The notes beneath the pieces were generated by a model, which did no database searches, was not told where the DNA came from, and saw only the letters and a list, made by a program, of their open reading frames with translations. This document shows, one piece after another, positions 1-7,924 of a DNA stretch of 45,981 nucleotides. The position numbers and the translations under genes are program-made. The stretch's first letter is position 1. Each line of letters begins with the position of its first letter. Origin of the DNA: CAZMVY01 sp964617875 (lineage in GTDB: Bacteria > Planctomycetota > Phycisphaerae > UBA1845 > PWPN01); NCBI GenBank assembly GCA_964617875.1, contig CAZUAI010000044.1, forward strand, positions 1 to 45,981, in the 5' to 3' direction.

Positions 1-1
1 C

Positions 2-1192
2 GAACCCTACGATCCGCCGCGTAAGCCTGTCGAAATATGCAACGCTGGGGTATACGACCTGCTGATCCGCCGGTTCTTCGTCACGAACGGTGCGCCTGAC
101 TGGAGCTATCACTCCACGGCCTGTGCGGACTGCCGCGATATTGTCGGCGTCCACTGCCTCCCGGGCGGCAATTTCGGCGAGAGTCCTGTGCCGAGGTCGA
201 TCGCCATGACGTCCAACGCCGACGGCGCCGACAACTCCATGTTCCTCTTCGCCGTGCTGGATGACTACCGGGTCTTGTTCTGGAGGGGCGACGCGGCGTC
301 CGGTGCATGGGGACAGTTCCCGTGCCCGATCATCAATGCCGCCTACGGACTCGACGCCACCTACTGCTACCTCGGAAAATACATGCTGTACCTGTCGTAT
401 GTCGGCTACAATATCGGCCTCGCGGGGGCGACCGCGACGGCCGCTCTCAACCCGCTGTGCGTGGCGCGGTACGACGGCTACAACTGGAATGTCACCGAGG
501 TCGAGCCGAACCCGCGTCTCGGCGCGGCCACGAGGATCTCGGCCTATCGGGAGTGGGTCATGACGGTGTACGAGTATGACCTGTTCGCCTATGGCGCGGG
601 GGTCCGCTACCGCGTGTCCTACGACGGTGGCGACTCGTGGAAGGTGGGGACGGTGGCCGCGCCCACGTCCGATCGGCAGTACCAGCGTCCGGACGTGACG
701 GCCCGGCAAAGCCGCGGCTTTGCGGTGAGCTACCTGGAACGCAACCCGATGATCGATCAGTGCTACTTCCGCTGGCGCGACTACGGCGACGGGACCCCCG
801 GCAGCGCGCCGTGGTCTTCGCCGTCGCTGGTCAGCACGAAGTATGCGGTCTTCGGGCAGTCGACCCGCGTGGAGTTCGTGCCGCCGCCCTCGAACTGTGA
901 CAACGCGTACGGCGTCGTGTTCGTGGCGAATGTGCCGAACGGCCAGGGGATGTACTTCAACCGGACGGCCTTTCCCTGCGTGTTTGCGCCCGGCGATTTC
1001 GACAAGGACGGCGATGTGGACCTTGTGGATTTCATCGAGTTCCAGAGGTGTTTCAACGGGCCGAATCGGCCGTACGCACAGACGGACTGTGAGGATGCCG
1101 ACTTCAACGACGACAACGACGTGGACCTGGACGACTTCCTCGCGTTCTCGGGGTGTTTCAACGGGCCGAACCGGCCGCCGGCGTGTGAGTAG
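2..1192 (+). CDS. Secreted dockerin-tailed protein, 5' end outside window
   Basis: The frame is open from base 2 with no credible start, so the gene begins upstream; the GTG at 188 is internal. About 330 residues before the tail form a beta-rich region containing one Asp-box-like stretch (SYDGGDSWKVG), as in sialidase/BNR propellers, but I do not see enough repeats to name the fold. The last 65 residues are two EF-hand-like loops (DFDKDGDVDLVDF and DFNDDNDVDLDDF), each followed by CFNGPNRP. This is a type I dockerin-like calcium-binding module. The same tail closes the large secreted protein at 34393-37998. Role inferred: exported or cell-surface protein retained through the tail; substrate unknown. 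Confidence 0.75.
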   Translation, partial: EPYDPPRKPVEICNAGVYDLLIRRFFVTNGAPDWSYHSTACADCRDIVGVHCLPGGNFGESPVPRSIAMTSNADGADNSMFLFAVLDDYRVLFWRGDAASGAWGQFPCPIINAAYGLDATYCYLGKYMLYLSYVGYNIGLAGATATAALNPLCVARYDGYNWNVTEVEPNPRLGAATRISAYREWVMTVYEYDLFAYGAGVRYRVSYDGGDSWKVGTVAAPTSDRQYQRPDVTARQSRGFAVSYLERNPMIDQCYFRWRDYGDGTPGSAPWSSPSLVSTKYAVFGQSTRVEFVPPPSNCDNAYGVVFVANVPNGQGMYFNRTAFPCVFAPGDFDKDGDVDLVDFIEFQRCFNGPNRPYAQTDCEDADFNDDNDVDLDDFLAFSGCFNGPNRPPACE

Positions 1193-1228
1193 AGCGTCAG
1201 GGCGGGCCGTGTCATGCGTCGCGAGATA

Positions 1229-1283
1229 ACAGGTGGGCGAACCCCCGGGGCCGCCAGGACGCGGCCCCGGAGAACCGCCCACC
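1229..1283. repeat. GGTGGGCG palindromic repeat, copy A
   Basis: Arms GGTGGGCG (1232-1239) and CGCCCACC (1276-1283) are perfect reverse complements. The interior differs from copies B and C (CCCCGGGG core). A further right-half copy follows at 1284-1302. Confidence 0.75.
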
Positions 1284-1337
1284 CTACCGCGGAACCGCCC
1301 ACCGTACCTGATATAGAGGCGCGTTGGCGAGCAAGAC

Positions 1338-1379
1338 AACAGGTGGGCGAACCCGCGGAGTACCGCGGAACCGCCCACC
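1338..1379. repeat. GGTGGGCG palindromic repeat, copy B
   Basis: This 42-base unit is identical to 1489-1530. The outer arms GGTGGGCG/CGCCCACC enclose an inner hairpin, CCGCGG-AGTA-CCGCGG (1353-1368), so the whole element can fold as nested stems or a cruciform. Confidence 0.85.
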
Positions 1380-1422
1380 GTACCTGGTACCGCGGAACGG
1401 CTTGCCGTACCGCTCCGCTGGT

Positions 1423-1460
1423 CACCCTCACCCCGTCCCTCTCCCTGGGAGGGAGAGGGG
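1423..1460. repeat. CACCCTCACCCC-type REP element, copy 1
   Basis: A 38-base unit identical to 43848-43885, more than 42 kb away. The core is an imperfect palindrome (CCCTCTCCCTGGGAGGGAG). It resembles REP-like elements seen between genes in many high-GC bacteria. Confidence 0.8.
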
Positions 1461-1488
1461 GGAAGATGGTGGGCCAACCTGCGGGGGT

Positions 1489-1530
1489 AACAGGTGGGCG
1501 AACCCGCGGAGTACCGCGGAACCGCCCACC
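1489..1530. repeat. GGTGGGCG palindromic repeat, copy C
   Basis: Exact 42-base copy of 1338-1379, same orientation, 110 bases downstream of it and separated from it by the CACCCTCACCCC-type element. It is followed by another CTACCGCGGAAC half-unit. Confidence 0.85.
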
Positions 1531-1571
1531 CTACCGCGGAACGGCCCGCCGTACGCATGCGCGCGGGCAGG

Positions 1572-2396
1572 TTAAGTTTGCGTGCGTTCCGCTATGACAA
1601 TCAGGTCGTCGCTCTTTTCGGCGTCGTAGGGTTCGCCGGCGTAGCTGCCTTGCCTTGCCAGAATGCGGAAGCCGGCGGCGGCGAGCCAGCGCGCGAGCGG
1701 GGCGGCCTCGATCGGGACCAGATGGCCCTGGAAGACCTCCCGCTGCCATGTGCCGCGGTCCTGCCAGAGCGTCACGCCGGTGACCGTCGCCTTCCGGCCG
1801 ACGATGTGGAAGACCTTCACGGAAACATACTCGCGGCCGCCGATCGTGGCCGTCTGCGGGCCGCGGACACAGCCGGCGTGCGCGGACTGTCGGCGCATCC
1901 GGGCGAAGTTCGTCACCTGCACAAAGAGCCGGCCGCCCGGGCGGATCACGCGGGCAAAGCCGGCCAGCGCGGCGCGGACGCCCGACTCGCTGCCCGCCAG
2001 CGCCAGCGAATTGCCGATGCAACAGGCGCCGTCGTACGGGCCCGGCGCCGCCTGCGCGAGCCGGCCAAACGCGGTTCGGACGAAGCGGACGCGGACGTTG
2101 CCGTCGCGTGCGACTCGCCGTGCGAACCGCAGCATGTCGTCGCTGCTGTCGATTGCCGTCACCCGGTAGCCCCTGCCGGCCAGGGCGGCGGCGTGGCGGC
2201 CGCTGCCGCAGCCGGCGTCGAGCAGCCCCAGCCGGCCGGGCGGGCCGAACGTCGTGACAAGCACCGGCACCTCGCGGGCGAGCCGCGCGGACCAGTTCAC
2301 CATGCGATCGTAGCCTTCGGCCGACGCAAGGAAGGTGCGGACGGCGTCGGGAGGCAGCGCCTTGCCGTCGTGCTTCGCCGCTGGTTTGCGTTTCAC
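1572..2396 (-). CDS. Class I SAM-dependent methyltransferase
   Basis: A 274-residue Rossmann-fold methyltransferase. Motif I (LLDAGCGSGRHAAAL) is followed by an acidic residue at the end of beta 2 (VTAIDSSDDML). A post-I stretch with CCIGNSLAL and a motif with RPGGRLFVQ mark the catalytic core. The substrate cannot be told; the fold is that of small-molecule methyltransferases. The start is a GTG at 2396 that overlaps the TGA of the upstream esterase gene (GTGA), implying translational coupling as the third gene of a nitrilase-esterase-methyltransferase operon. The frame continues upstream of 2396, but that part is the antisense-like shadow of the esterase. Confidence 0.8.
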   Translation of the reverse strand: MKRKPAAKHDGKALPPDAVRTFLASAEGYDRMVNWSARLAREVPVLVTTFGPPGRLGLLDAGCGSGRHAAALAGRGYRVTAIDSSDDMLRFARRVARDGNVRVRFVRTAFGRLAQAAPGPYDGACCIGNSLALAGSESGVRAALAGFARVIRPGGRLFVQVTNFARMRRQSAHAGCVRGPQTATIGGREYVSVKVFHIVGRKATVTGVTLWQDRGTWQREVFQGHLVPIEAAPLARWLAAAGFRILARQGSYAGEPYDAEKSDDLIVIAERTQT

Positions 2397-3163
2397 CGGC
2401 CGTGCCCCCCGGTCGGCGGGCCATTGCGGCGATGCTTCAGAAACCACTCGTACAGCTCGGGGTTGTTGTAGGTCTCGGTCCACGCGTCGTGGGCGGCGTC
2501 GGGGTAGATCGTCAGCTTGACCTCGCCGCCGCACTTGCTGAGGGCGTCCGCCATCCGCGTGGATTCGTCGACGGGGATGACGGTGTCCTTCGCCCCGTGA
2601 AACACCCAGGCGGGCACGTGGCGGATGCGGTCCGCAAGAAACGAACGGCCGATGCCGCAGACCGGCGCGATTGCGGCGAACCGGTCGGGATACGTCAGCG
2701 CGGTCTCCCAGGTGCCGACGCCGCCCATGCTCAGCCCGGTCAGGTAGATCCGGTCGGGATCGACGCGGTAGCGGGCGGCGAGGTCGTCGAGGAGGAAGCT
2801 CAGAAGCTCCGGCGACCACCACCGGCCCGCAGGACATTGCGGCGAGACGATGATGAACGGGAACCGCCGGCCCTGCGCGATAAGCCTGGGAGGTCCGTGC
2901 TTTTTGACAAGCTCCAGGTCGTCGCCGCGCTCGCCGGCGCCGTGGAGGAAGAGGATCAGCGGCCACTTCCGGTCGTGCGGAGGTGTCGCGTAATCGTCAG
3001 GCAGGTACAGCAGGTAGCGGCACCGGAGGGTCTTCGTGAACGACTTCTCGAACTCCTGCGGATGCTGTCCGGACATCGGTTGAACCCCTTTCGGCACTGA
3101 CGCACACCCGGCCAATCCGATCGCCATCGTGATCGCCGCACGGAACGGACCCGAACGAGCCAT
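2393..3163 (-). CDS. Lipoprotein alpha/beta-hydrolase (esterase, PHB depolymerase/feruloyl-esterase-like)
   Basis: A 256-residue exported hydrolase. The N-terminus is a lipoprotein signal ending in LAGC (lipobox). The order of motifs is that of LpqC/esterase D-type enzymes: LILFLHGAGERGDD (oxyanion region), GLSMGGVGTW (nucleophile serine elbow), VFHGAKDTVIPVDES (acid), and DAAHDAW (catalytic histidine). Family knowledge suggests cleavage of acyl or feruloyl esters on polysaccharides at the envelope; the actual substrate is unknown. The first ATG at 3178 overlaps the upstream stop. I prefer the ATG at 3163, because GGAGGA lies 7 bases before it and the signal peptide then begins cleanly (MARSGPFRAA). 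The 3' end overlaps the methyltransferase start. Confidence 0.85.
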   Translation of the reverse strand: MARSGPFRAAITMAIGLAGCASVPKGVQPMSGQHPQEFEKSFTKTLRCRYLLYLPDDYATPPHDRKWPLILFLHGAGERGDDLELVKKHGPPRLIAQGRRFPFIIVSPQCPAGRWWSPELLSFLLDDLAARYRVDPDRIYLTGLSMGGVGTWETALTYPDRFAAIAPVCGIGRSFLADRIRHVPAWVFHGAKDTVIPVDESTRMADALSKCGGEVKLTIYPDAAHDAWTETYNNPELYEWFLKHRRNGPPTGGHGR

Positions 3164-3177
3164 ACACAGATCCTCCA

Positions 3178-4434
3178 TCAGAACGCGTAGACCCGGGGCC
3201 GGCGTTGGGCGAACACGTCGGTTCCGGCCGTCACCACCTTGTCGGCCGCCACCGCCGGGTCGATCGTGACGATCAGCGGCTCATGATCGCCGGGCCGGCG
3301 TCGCCCGACCACCGAACCATCCGGCGCGACGACGACGGCCCTGTCCTCCGAAGCCGCGACGGCCCAGACCCGATTCTCGACGGCCCGTGTGCGGAGATCA
3401 ACGTCGTCGCGCAGCGGGCCGCGCGCGAAGATCGCCGCCGCCCCGTCCAGGGCGGCGACCCGCGCGGGGGCGAACCGGCCGATCGCGTCGCCGTCGAGAC
3501 GGCTGATGCGAAGGGCTTCCCGGCCGCAGGAGCCGTTCACCTCCAACGCCGCGCGGCCGGGGACGACGGCGACCGAAACGGGAGCCGTTTTCGCGACCGG
3601 CCTCGGGGGCTCGTCCGCGGAGAGCAGCCTCCTGCGTTCGTCTTCCGACACCCGCACACCGTGTGGCGCCCGGAGCGACACCCGCGAAACCAGGAGAGAT
3701 TCGCCCTTCGCCGGGGCCTCGGCGAGCCGTTCGCCGTCGGCGCCGACGATCAGGCTCCGCCCGCAGTAGCCGACGTGGTCGCCGTCGCGTCCGCTCTTGT
3801 CGGCGCAGACGAACGGAACGCCGAACTCGCGGGCCCGCGACTCGATCATGAACTCGACCTGCGGATTGGTGTACTCGCCGGGGGCGCGGCCGGTGTTGAA
3901 CCAGCAGGTGGCCATGGCGATCAGATCGGCTCCTTTGGCGGCAAGCGTAGCGGCGACCTCCGGGCAGCGGGCCTCGGCGCAGATGATCAGCCCGATGCGG
4001 CCGAGCGGCGAGTCGAAGACGTCGATGCGGTCGCCGGGGGCGAACCAGTCGTTGTCCCGGCCCCAGAGGAAGGTCTTGCGGTGCCGGCCGAGTTCGGAGC
4101 CGTCGGGTGCGACGAGCACGGCGGAATCGGCGAGGCGGCCGCCCCATTCCTCGATGAATCCGCTGACGATGTGGATGCGCAGCTCACGGGCGAGGCCGCG
4201 GAGCCATGCCACGTAGTCGGCCGAACGCCGGACGGCGGCCCGCCGGTAGGTCTCGACCGACTCGATCCAGTACGCCGGGTAGGCACACTCGGGCAGGACG
4301 ACGAGGTCGGCCCCCGCCCCGGCCGCCCGTCTCGCCAGGCGTGCGACGGCCGCGAGGGCCTCGTCCGCGCCCGAGAGCGGCAGGGCCAGGGTCTGCCCCG
4401 CCGCGACGGTGATGGATCGTCTTTCCGCAGGCAT
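3178..4434 (-). CDS. Nitrilase-superfamily carbon-nitrogen hydrolase with a degenerate second domain
   Basis: A 418-residue cytoplasmic enzyme, longer than the usual 260-330. Residues 8-260 form a complete CN-hydrolase domain with the catalytic triad Glu49 (VVLPECAYP), Lys120 (GRHRKTFLWG) and Cys152 (GLIICAEARCPE). Residues from about 290 to the end look like the C-terminal half of a second nitrilase domain (RTRAVENRVWAVAASEDRAVVVAPDGSVVG) but lack Lys and Cys motifs, so this half is probably structural. The family hydrolyses nitriles, amides or carbamoyl groups; the substrate cannot be assigned. It is the first gene of the minus-strand operon, and its TGA shares a base with a downstream ATG. 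Confidence 0.85.
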   Translation of the reverse strand: MPAERRSITVAAGQTLALPLSGADEALAAVARLARRAAGAGADLVVLPECAYPAYWIESVETYRRAAVRRSADYVAWLRGLARELRIHIVSGFIEEWGGRLADSAVLVAPDGSELGRHRKTFLWGRDNDWFAPGDRIDVFDSPLGRIGLIICAEARCPEVAATLAAKGADLIAMATCWFNTGRAPGEYTNPQVEFMIESRAREFGVPFVCADKSGRDGDHVGYCGRSLIVGADGERLAEAPAKGESLLVSRVSLRAPHGVRVSEDERRRLLSADEPPRPVAKTAPVSVAVVPGRAALEVNGSCGREALRISRLDGDAIGRFAPARVAALDGAAAIFARGPLRDDVDLRTRAVENRVWAVAASEDRAVVVAPDGSVVGRRRPGDHEPLIVTIDPAVAADKVVTAGTDVFAQRRPRVYAF

Positions 4435-4500
4435 CGCCGCGAGATGCTATCGCGGCAGCGGCGGGGACGCCAGACGCCCGGCGGCCTGCACGGTTTGTGC

Positions 4501-4610
4501 GTCATTCCCGCGTTCGCGGGGATGACGAGCCGTTGGGGCATCTGGATTCCCGCTTTCGCGGGAATGACGGGTGGGGAGGGTTGCTGGATTCCCGCTTTCG
4601 CGGGAATGAC
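4501..4610. repeat. Array of three ATTCCCGC...GCGGGAAT hairpin repeats
   Basis: Hairpin copies lie at 4501-4526, 4544-4568 and 4586-4610. Each has ATTCCCGC / GCGGG(A/G)AT arms around a TTTC-like loop and ends in ATGAC. The last two are identical, including the flanking GGGTGGGGAGGGT. This matches the widespread 'ATTCCCGC' REP-like family. The array lies just after the 3' end of the TPR gene and upstream of the nitrilase operon, both on the minus strand, so it may stop transcription between them. Confidence 0.85.
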
Positions 4611-4646
4611 GGGTGGGGAGGGTGACCAATCCCTTCTTCCTCCCAG

Positions 4647-5885
4647 TCAGGGCAGAGTCGTGTCCCTGGCGGTGCCGGCGGGTTCGGCGGCGGCGAGGAG
4701 TTCTCTGGCCCATTGGCAGCCGGGGTCGGCGGCGAGGGCGCGGGTGTAGTGTTCGAGGGCGTCGCGTCGGCGGCCGCTGGTCTCGCAGAGTCGGCCGGCA
4801 AGGCAGTGGGCAAGCGGATCCTCGGGGTTGAGGCGCAGGGCCGCGTCCAGGGCCCGCCGGGCCGCGGGGATGTCGTTCTGGCGGTGGCAGACGTAGCCGA
4901 GGAGGAGCCAGCAGGAACCGTTCTGCGGCGTCAGCGAGGCCGCCTTTTCGGCCGCCTGCCGTGCCGTCATCCGGTCGTCGCACGCCAGCGCCGCGCGGGC
5001 AAGCCACGTCCACGGCTCGGCACTGGCGCCGGCGTTTCGCGTGGCAATGCGGAACACGTCTTTCGCCGCCGTCGCGTTCCCGTTCGCCAGACAGGCCTTG
5101 CCGAGGGCCAGGCGGGCCGACCACGGCGCGTCGGGGGTCCTGGGGAGGAGGGGAGCGAGGACCGCAACGGCCTCGCCATGCCGCCCGGCCCTCTCCAGCG
5201 ATGTGCCAAGCTGGATCTGCAGCTGCACGTCGTTCGGGGCCAGCAGGACGGCCTCGCGGTAGGCGTCGGCGGCCTGCTCGTACTGGCCGAGCATCGTGTG
5301 GATATCGCCGGCGAGCGAGCGGAGCGTGGCATTTCGCTCGAAGTCGGTGGCGCGGGACCGGATGAGTTCGAGCGCCTCGGACAGGCGGCCGAGCGCAACC
5401 AGCGATTCGGCCTCGGCCACGACGCAGGGGGCGCACTGAGGCTCGCGTTGGGCGGCGGCCCTGTAGTGGCTCAGTGCGGCCTCCCGGTCGCCGTAGCGCT
5501 GGGCAAGCACGCCCGAGAGATAGTCGATTTCGGCCGCGTCGCCGTGGGCCCGGGCGGTGTCGAGGGCGGTCCGGGCGGCGACGAGTTCACCCTTTTCGAT
5601 GCAGATCTTGGCGAGCAGGATGTGCGCCTGCGGCGACGTCGGGTCGAGCCCGAGGGCTTCCTTCAGATGGATCTCCGCATCCTGGATCCGCCCGGCGTCA
5701 TACTGGCCCTGGGCGAGTTGGAGCTTGATGCGCCCGCGGACCCCGTCCCAGCGGTTCTGGGCGGCCTCCTTGTGCGTCTTCAGCGACTCGGCACAGCCGG
5801 TGAGCAGCATGCCGGAGACGAAGGAGCAGACCATGGCAAGAAGGGCGAAAACGCTTCGCGTCGGAGGACGACGGCCGGGCTTCAT
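4647..5885 (-). CDS. TPR lipoprotein of the pilus/secretion cluster (PilF/PilW-like)
   Basis: A 412-residue protein with a lipoprotein signal (hydrophobic run, then LLTGC, Cys31). The remainder is tandem tetratricopeptide repeats; visible units include AQGQYDAGRIQDAEIHLKEA, GDREAALSHYRAA, GQYEQAADAYREA and GRRRDALEHYTRALAADP. Outer-membrane TPR lipoproteins of this kind act as pilotins that help assemble secretins in type IV pilus systems (established for PilF/PilW). Here the ATG overlaps the stop of the secretin gene (ATGA), which supports that role. It is longer than the classical ~250-residue pilotins, so additional scaffold functions are possible. Confidence 0.8.
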   Translation of the reverse strand: MKPGRRPPTRSVFALLAMVCSFVSGMLLTGCAESLKTHKEAAQNRWDGVRGRIKLQLAQGQYDAGRIQDAEIHLKEALGLDPTSPQAHILLAKICIEKGELVAARTALDTARAHGDAAEIDYLSGVLAQRYGDREAALSHYRAAAQREPQCAPCVVAEAESLVALGRLSEALELIRSRATDFERNATLRSLAGDIHTMLGQYEQAADAYREAVLLAPNDVQLQIQLGTSLERAGRHGEAVAVLAPLLPRTPDAPWSARLALGKACLANGNATAAKDVFRIATRNAGASAEPWTWLARAALACDDRMTARQAAEKAASLTPQNGSCWLLLGYVCHRQNDIPAARRALDAALRLNPEDPLAHCLAGRLCETSGRRRDALEHYTRALAADPGCQWARELLAAAEPAGTARDTTLP

Positions 5886-7924
5886 GGGCGTGCCTCACTT
5901 TCCCTGGCGGAGCCGGCGGGGCGCGTGGTCGGGCCGGCCTCAGAGTCCTCGAATCCATCGGGGCCCTGCAAACGATCGGGGAGAGAGAAGGGCGGGCCGG
6001 GGCGCTCGTAGCGCGGGACGGTAATGCCTTTTTCGCGCAGGATCTCGCGGGCGACGAAGTCGCGCATCGTGCTGCCGTCGTCGTCCCACGCACGCCTGTT
6101 CGTGAGCGTCTCGGTCAACTCGATGGCGGCGAGGAACGAAGGGTTCAGGTGCGTGGCGATGCGGGCGTCCCAGAGCGCCTTGGACTCGTCGCCGCGGGCG
6201 AGGTGCTCGACGGCCCACTTGTAGTGCGCCTGGGCGAGCCGTTCGCGGCCGAAGGCCTGGAGACCCTGCCGCATGCCGACGCGGTAACGCTCCACGTCCT
6301 CCGCCAGCCGGCGGCCGGCCTCGGCATGTCTTTCGTCGTCTTTCACGATTTTCACGGTCAGCAGGATGATGACTTCCTCGCGCTGCGTCGTGTCGCGCGT
6401 CGTGCGGAACAGGAGGCCGGCGCCGGGGAGGTTGCCGAGGTAGGGCAACTGGCCGCGTGCCGCCTGGGTGACCTCGCGGAAAAGGCCGCCGATGAGGATC
6501 GTGTGGCCGTCGCGGACCATGATGTTGGTGGTGACCTCGGTCGTGTTCTCGTAGGGCAGGTTCGCGACGGTGAGGCCGCCGGTGCTGTCCTTGGGGTGGA
6601 TCTCCATGCGGATGTAGCCGTCGTCGCCGATGAAGGGGCGGAAGATCAGCTGGGTGCCGGTTTCGAGGAACTCGACGGTCTGCGCGGCGGCGGTCTGGGT
6701 GATGGTGGTGGTGACGTAGCCGTCGCGCCGGCCGACGATGACCTCGCCGCGCTGCTTGTTGAGGGCGAAGATCTTGGGGTTCGCGATGACGGCGGTGTCG
6801 GTGACCTGTTCGAGCGCGCGCAGGAAGACGGAGACGGAGTCCTTGATGATCCCGAAGGTGAAGCCGCCTCGGGGCATCGCCTCGTTGAAGTCCGTGCGGA
6901 AGGTCATGCTGGTGTTGTTCATCTGGGGCTGCGGCAGGTTGCCCGTATTCAGAGTCGTGATGCCCGGCGAGGTGGAGTTGAGCATCTGGAAATCGACGCC
7001 GCCGAGAATGTTGAAATCGATGCCGAGGGCGTTGTCCTCGTTGAGCTGGGCGCGGACGATGGTCGCCTCGACGAGGACCTGCTTCGGTCGCTGGTCGATT
7101 TCGTCGATCACCTTGCTGATGGCCTGGAGCCGATCGGGCGTGTCGAGAACGATGACGAGGTCTTCGTTCGCCATGGCGGCGCCCGCGCTCTCTTTGGCGC
7201 CTTCGGCAACGCCGGCGGCGGCCTTGGGCGTGAGTGTGATCCTGCCGTCCTTGCTCAGGAGGGGCTGGAGCAGCTTGTTGGCGTCCTCGGCGGTGATGTA
7301 TTTCAGCCGGAAGACGCGGCTGACGGGCGGGTTCTCCTGCGCCTGGATCTGCGTCAGTTCTTCGGCCGTGTAGACGTGGATGAAATCGCCGCTCTCACGC
7401 CAGCCGCAACCGTTGGCGGCGAGGATGGCGTCGAGGGCCTGGGCCAGCGTGACGTCATAGAGGTTCGCCGTCACTTTGCCGGAGACGCTCTTGCTGGCAA
7501 CGATGTTGCGCCGGCTCTGCATGCTGAGCACGGTCAGCACGGTGGAGAGGTCGAGGTCGGCGACGTGCATTTCGACGGTGCCGCGCGGGGACATGCGGAT
7601 GTCCGGCTGCGCGCCGTCCGATTCGCTTGCGGGGGCCTGCGGCTCCGCCTCCGCGGCGGGCAGTGCCGCCGTGGGCGATGCCCCGAAGCCGAGGGCGCCG
7701 AGGAGCCGCCGAACGACCGGGCGGCTGGTGGGGGTCGCAGGGCCGGCCGGCCCGGAACGCACGTCGGACGGGGGGGCCGCCGGCGCGGCGGCGACGGCGG
7801 GCAGGGCGGCCAGAGCCGCCATCGCACAGCAGATGATCCGTCGTTGCGAACGCTCCATACGCCGATCCCTGGCGCGGCCGCGAACCCGCCTCGGCGGATT
7901 GCGGCTCAGGCATCTTGCCGTCAT
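5882..7924 (-). CDS. Secretin (GspD/PilQ family) outer-membrane channel
   Basis: 680 residues from the ATG at 7924. A signal peptide-like run (CCAMAALAALPAVAAAPA) is followed by an STN/N0-like domain (VSGKVTANLYDVTLAQALDAI... near 140-190). Next come an N-domain (VFRLKYITAEDANKLLQPLL), and a secretin core from about 285 (VLVEATIVRAQLNEDNALGI) through the RDGHTILIGGLF motif to EEVIILLTVKIV near 530. The last ~150 residues form an unusual helical, TPR-like extension. Role: multimeric channel for pseudopilus-driven export or pilus extrusion. The start at 7924 overlaps the upstream stop (ATGA); an ATG at 7858 with AGGGA seven bases upstream would place the signal peptide at the very N-terminus and is a fair alternative. 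Confidence 0.9.
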   Translation of the reverse strand: MTARCLSRNPPRRVRGRARDRRMERSQRRIICCAMAALAALPAVAAAPAAPPSDVRSGPAGPATPTSRPVVRRLLGALGFGASPTAALPAAEAEPQAPASESDGAQPDIRMSPRGTVEMHVADLDLSTVLTVLSMQSRRNIVASKSVSGKVTANLYDVTLAQALDAILAANGCGWRESGDFIHVYTAEELTQIQAQENPPVSRVFRLKYITAEDANKLLQPLLSKDGRITLTPKAAAGVAEGAKESAGAAMANEDLVIVLDTPDRLQAISKVIDEIDQRPKQVLVEATIVRAQLNEDNALGIDFNILGGVDFQMLNSTSPGITTLNTGNLPQPQMNNTSMTFRTDFNEAMPRGGFTFGIIKDSVSVFLRALEQVTDTAVIANPKIFALNKQRGEVIVGRRDGYVTTTITQTAAAQTVEFLETGTQLIFRPFIGDDGYIRMEIHPKDSTGGLTVANLPYENTTEVTTNIMVRDGHTILIGGLFREVTQAARGQLPYLGNLPGAGLLFRTTRDTTQREEVIILLTVKIVKDDERHAEAGRRLAEDVERYRVGMRQGLQAFGRERLAQAHYKWAVEHLARGDESKALWDARIATHLNPSFLAAIELTETLTNRRAWDDDGSTMRDFVAREILREKGITVPRYERPGPPFSLPDRLQGPDGFEDSEAGPTTRPAGSARESEARP

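Larger units (their letters stand above)
1193..1571. other. Gene-free stretch filled with palindromic repeats
   Basis: This 379-base gap between convergent genes has no supported coding sequence. It contains three copies of a GGTGGGCG...CGCCCACC palindrome, one CACCCTCACCCC-type palindrome, and scattered extra half-copies of 'ACCGCGGAAC' and 'CCGCCCACC'. Short ORFs across it are repetitive translations of these units. Confidence 0.8.

Noticed and set aside
4501..4610. Possible CRISPR array
   Set aside because: Only three palindromic units with spacers of 17 bases that are themselves partly repeated; no leader and no cas genes. REP-like hairpins explain it.
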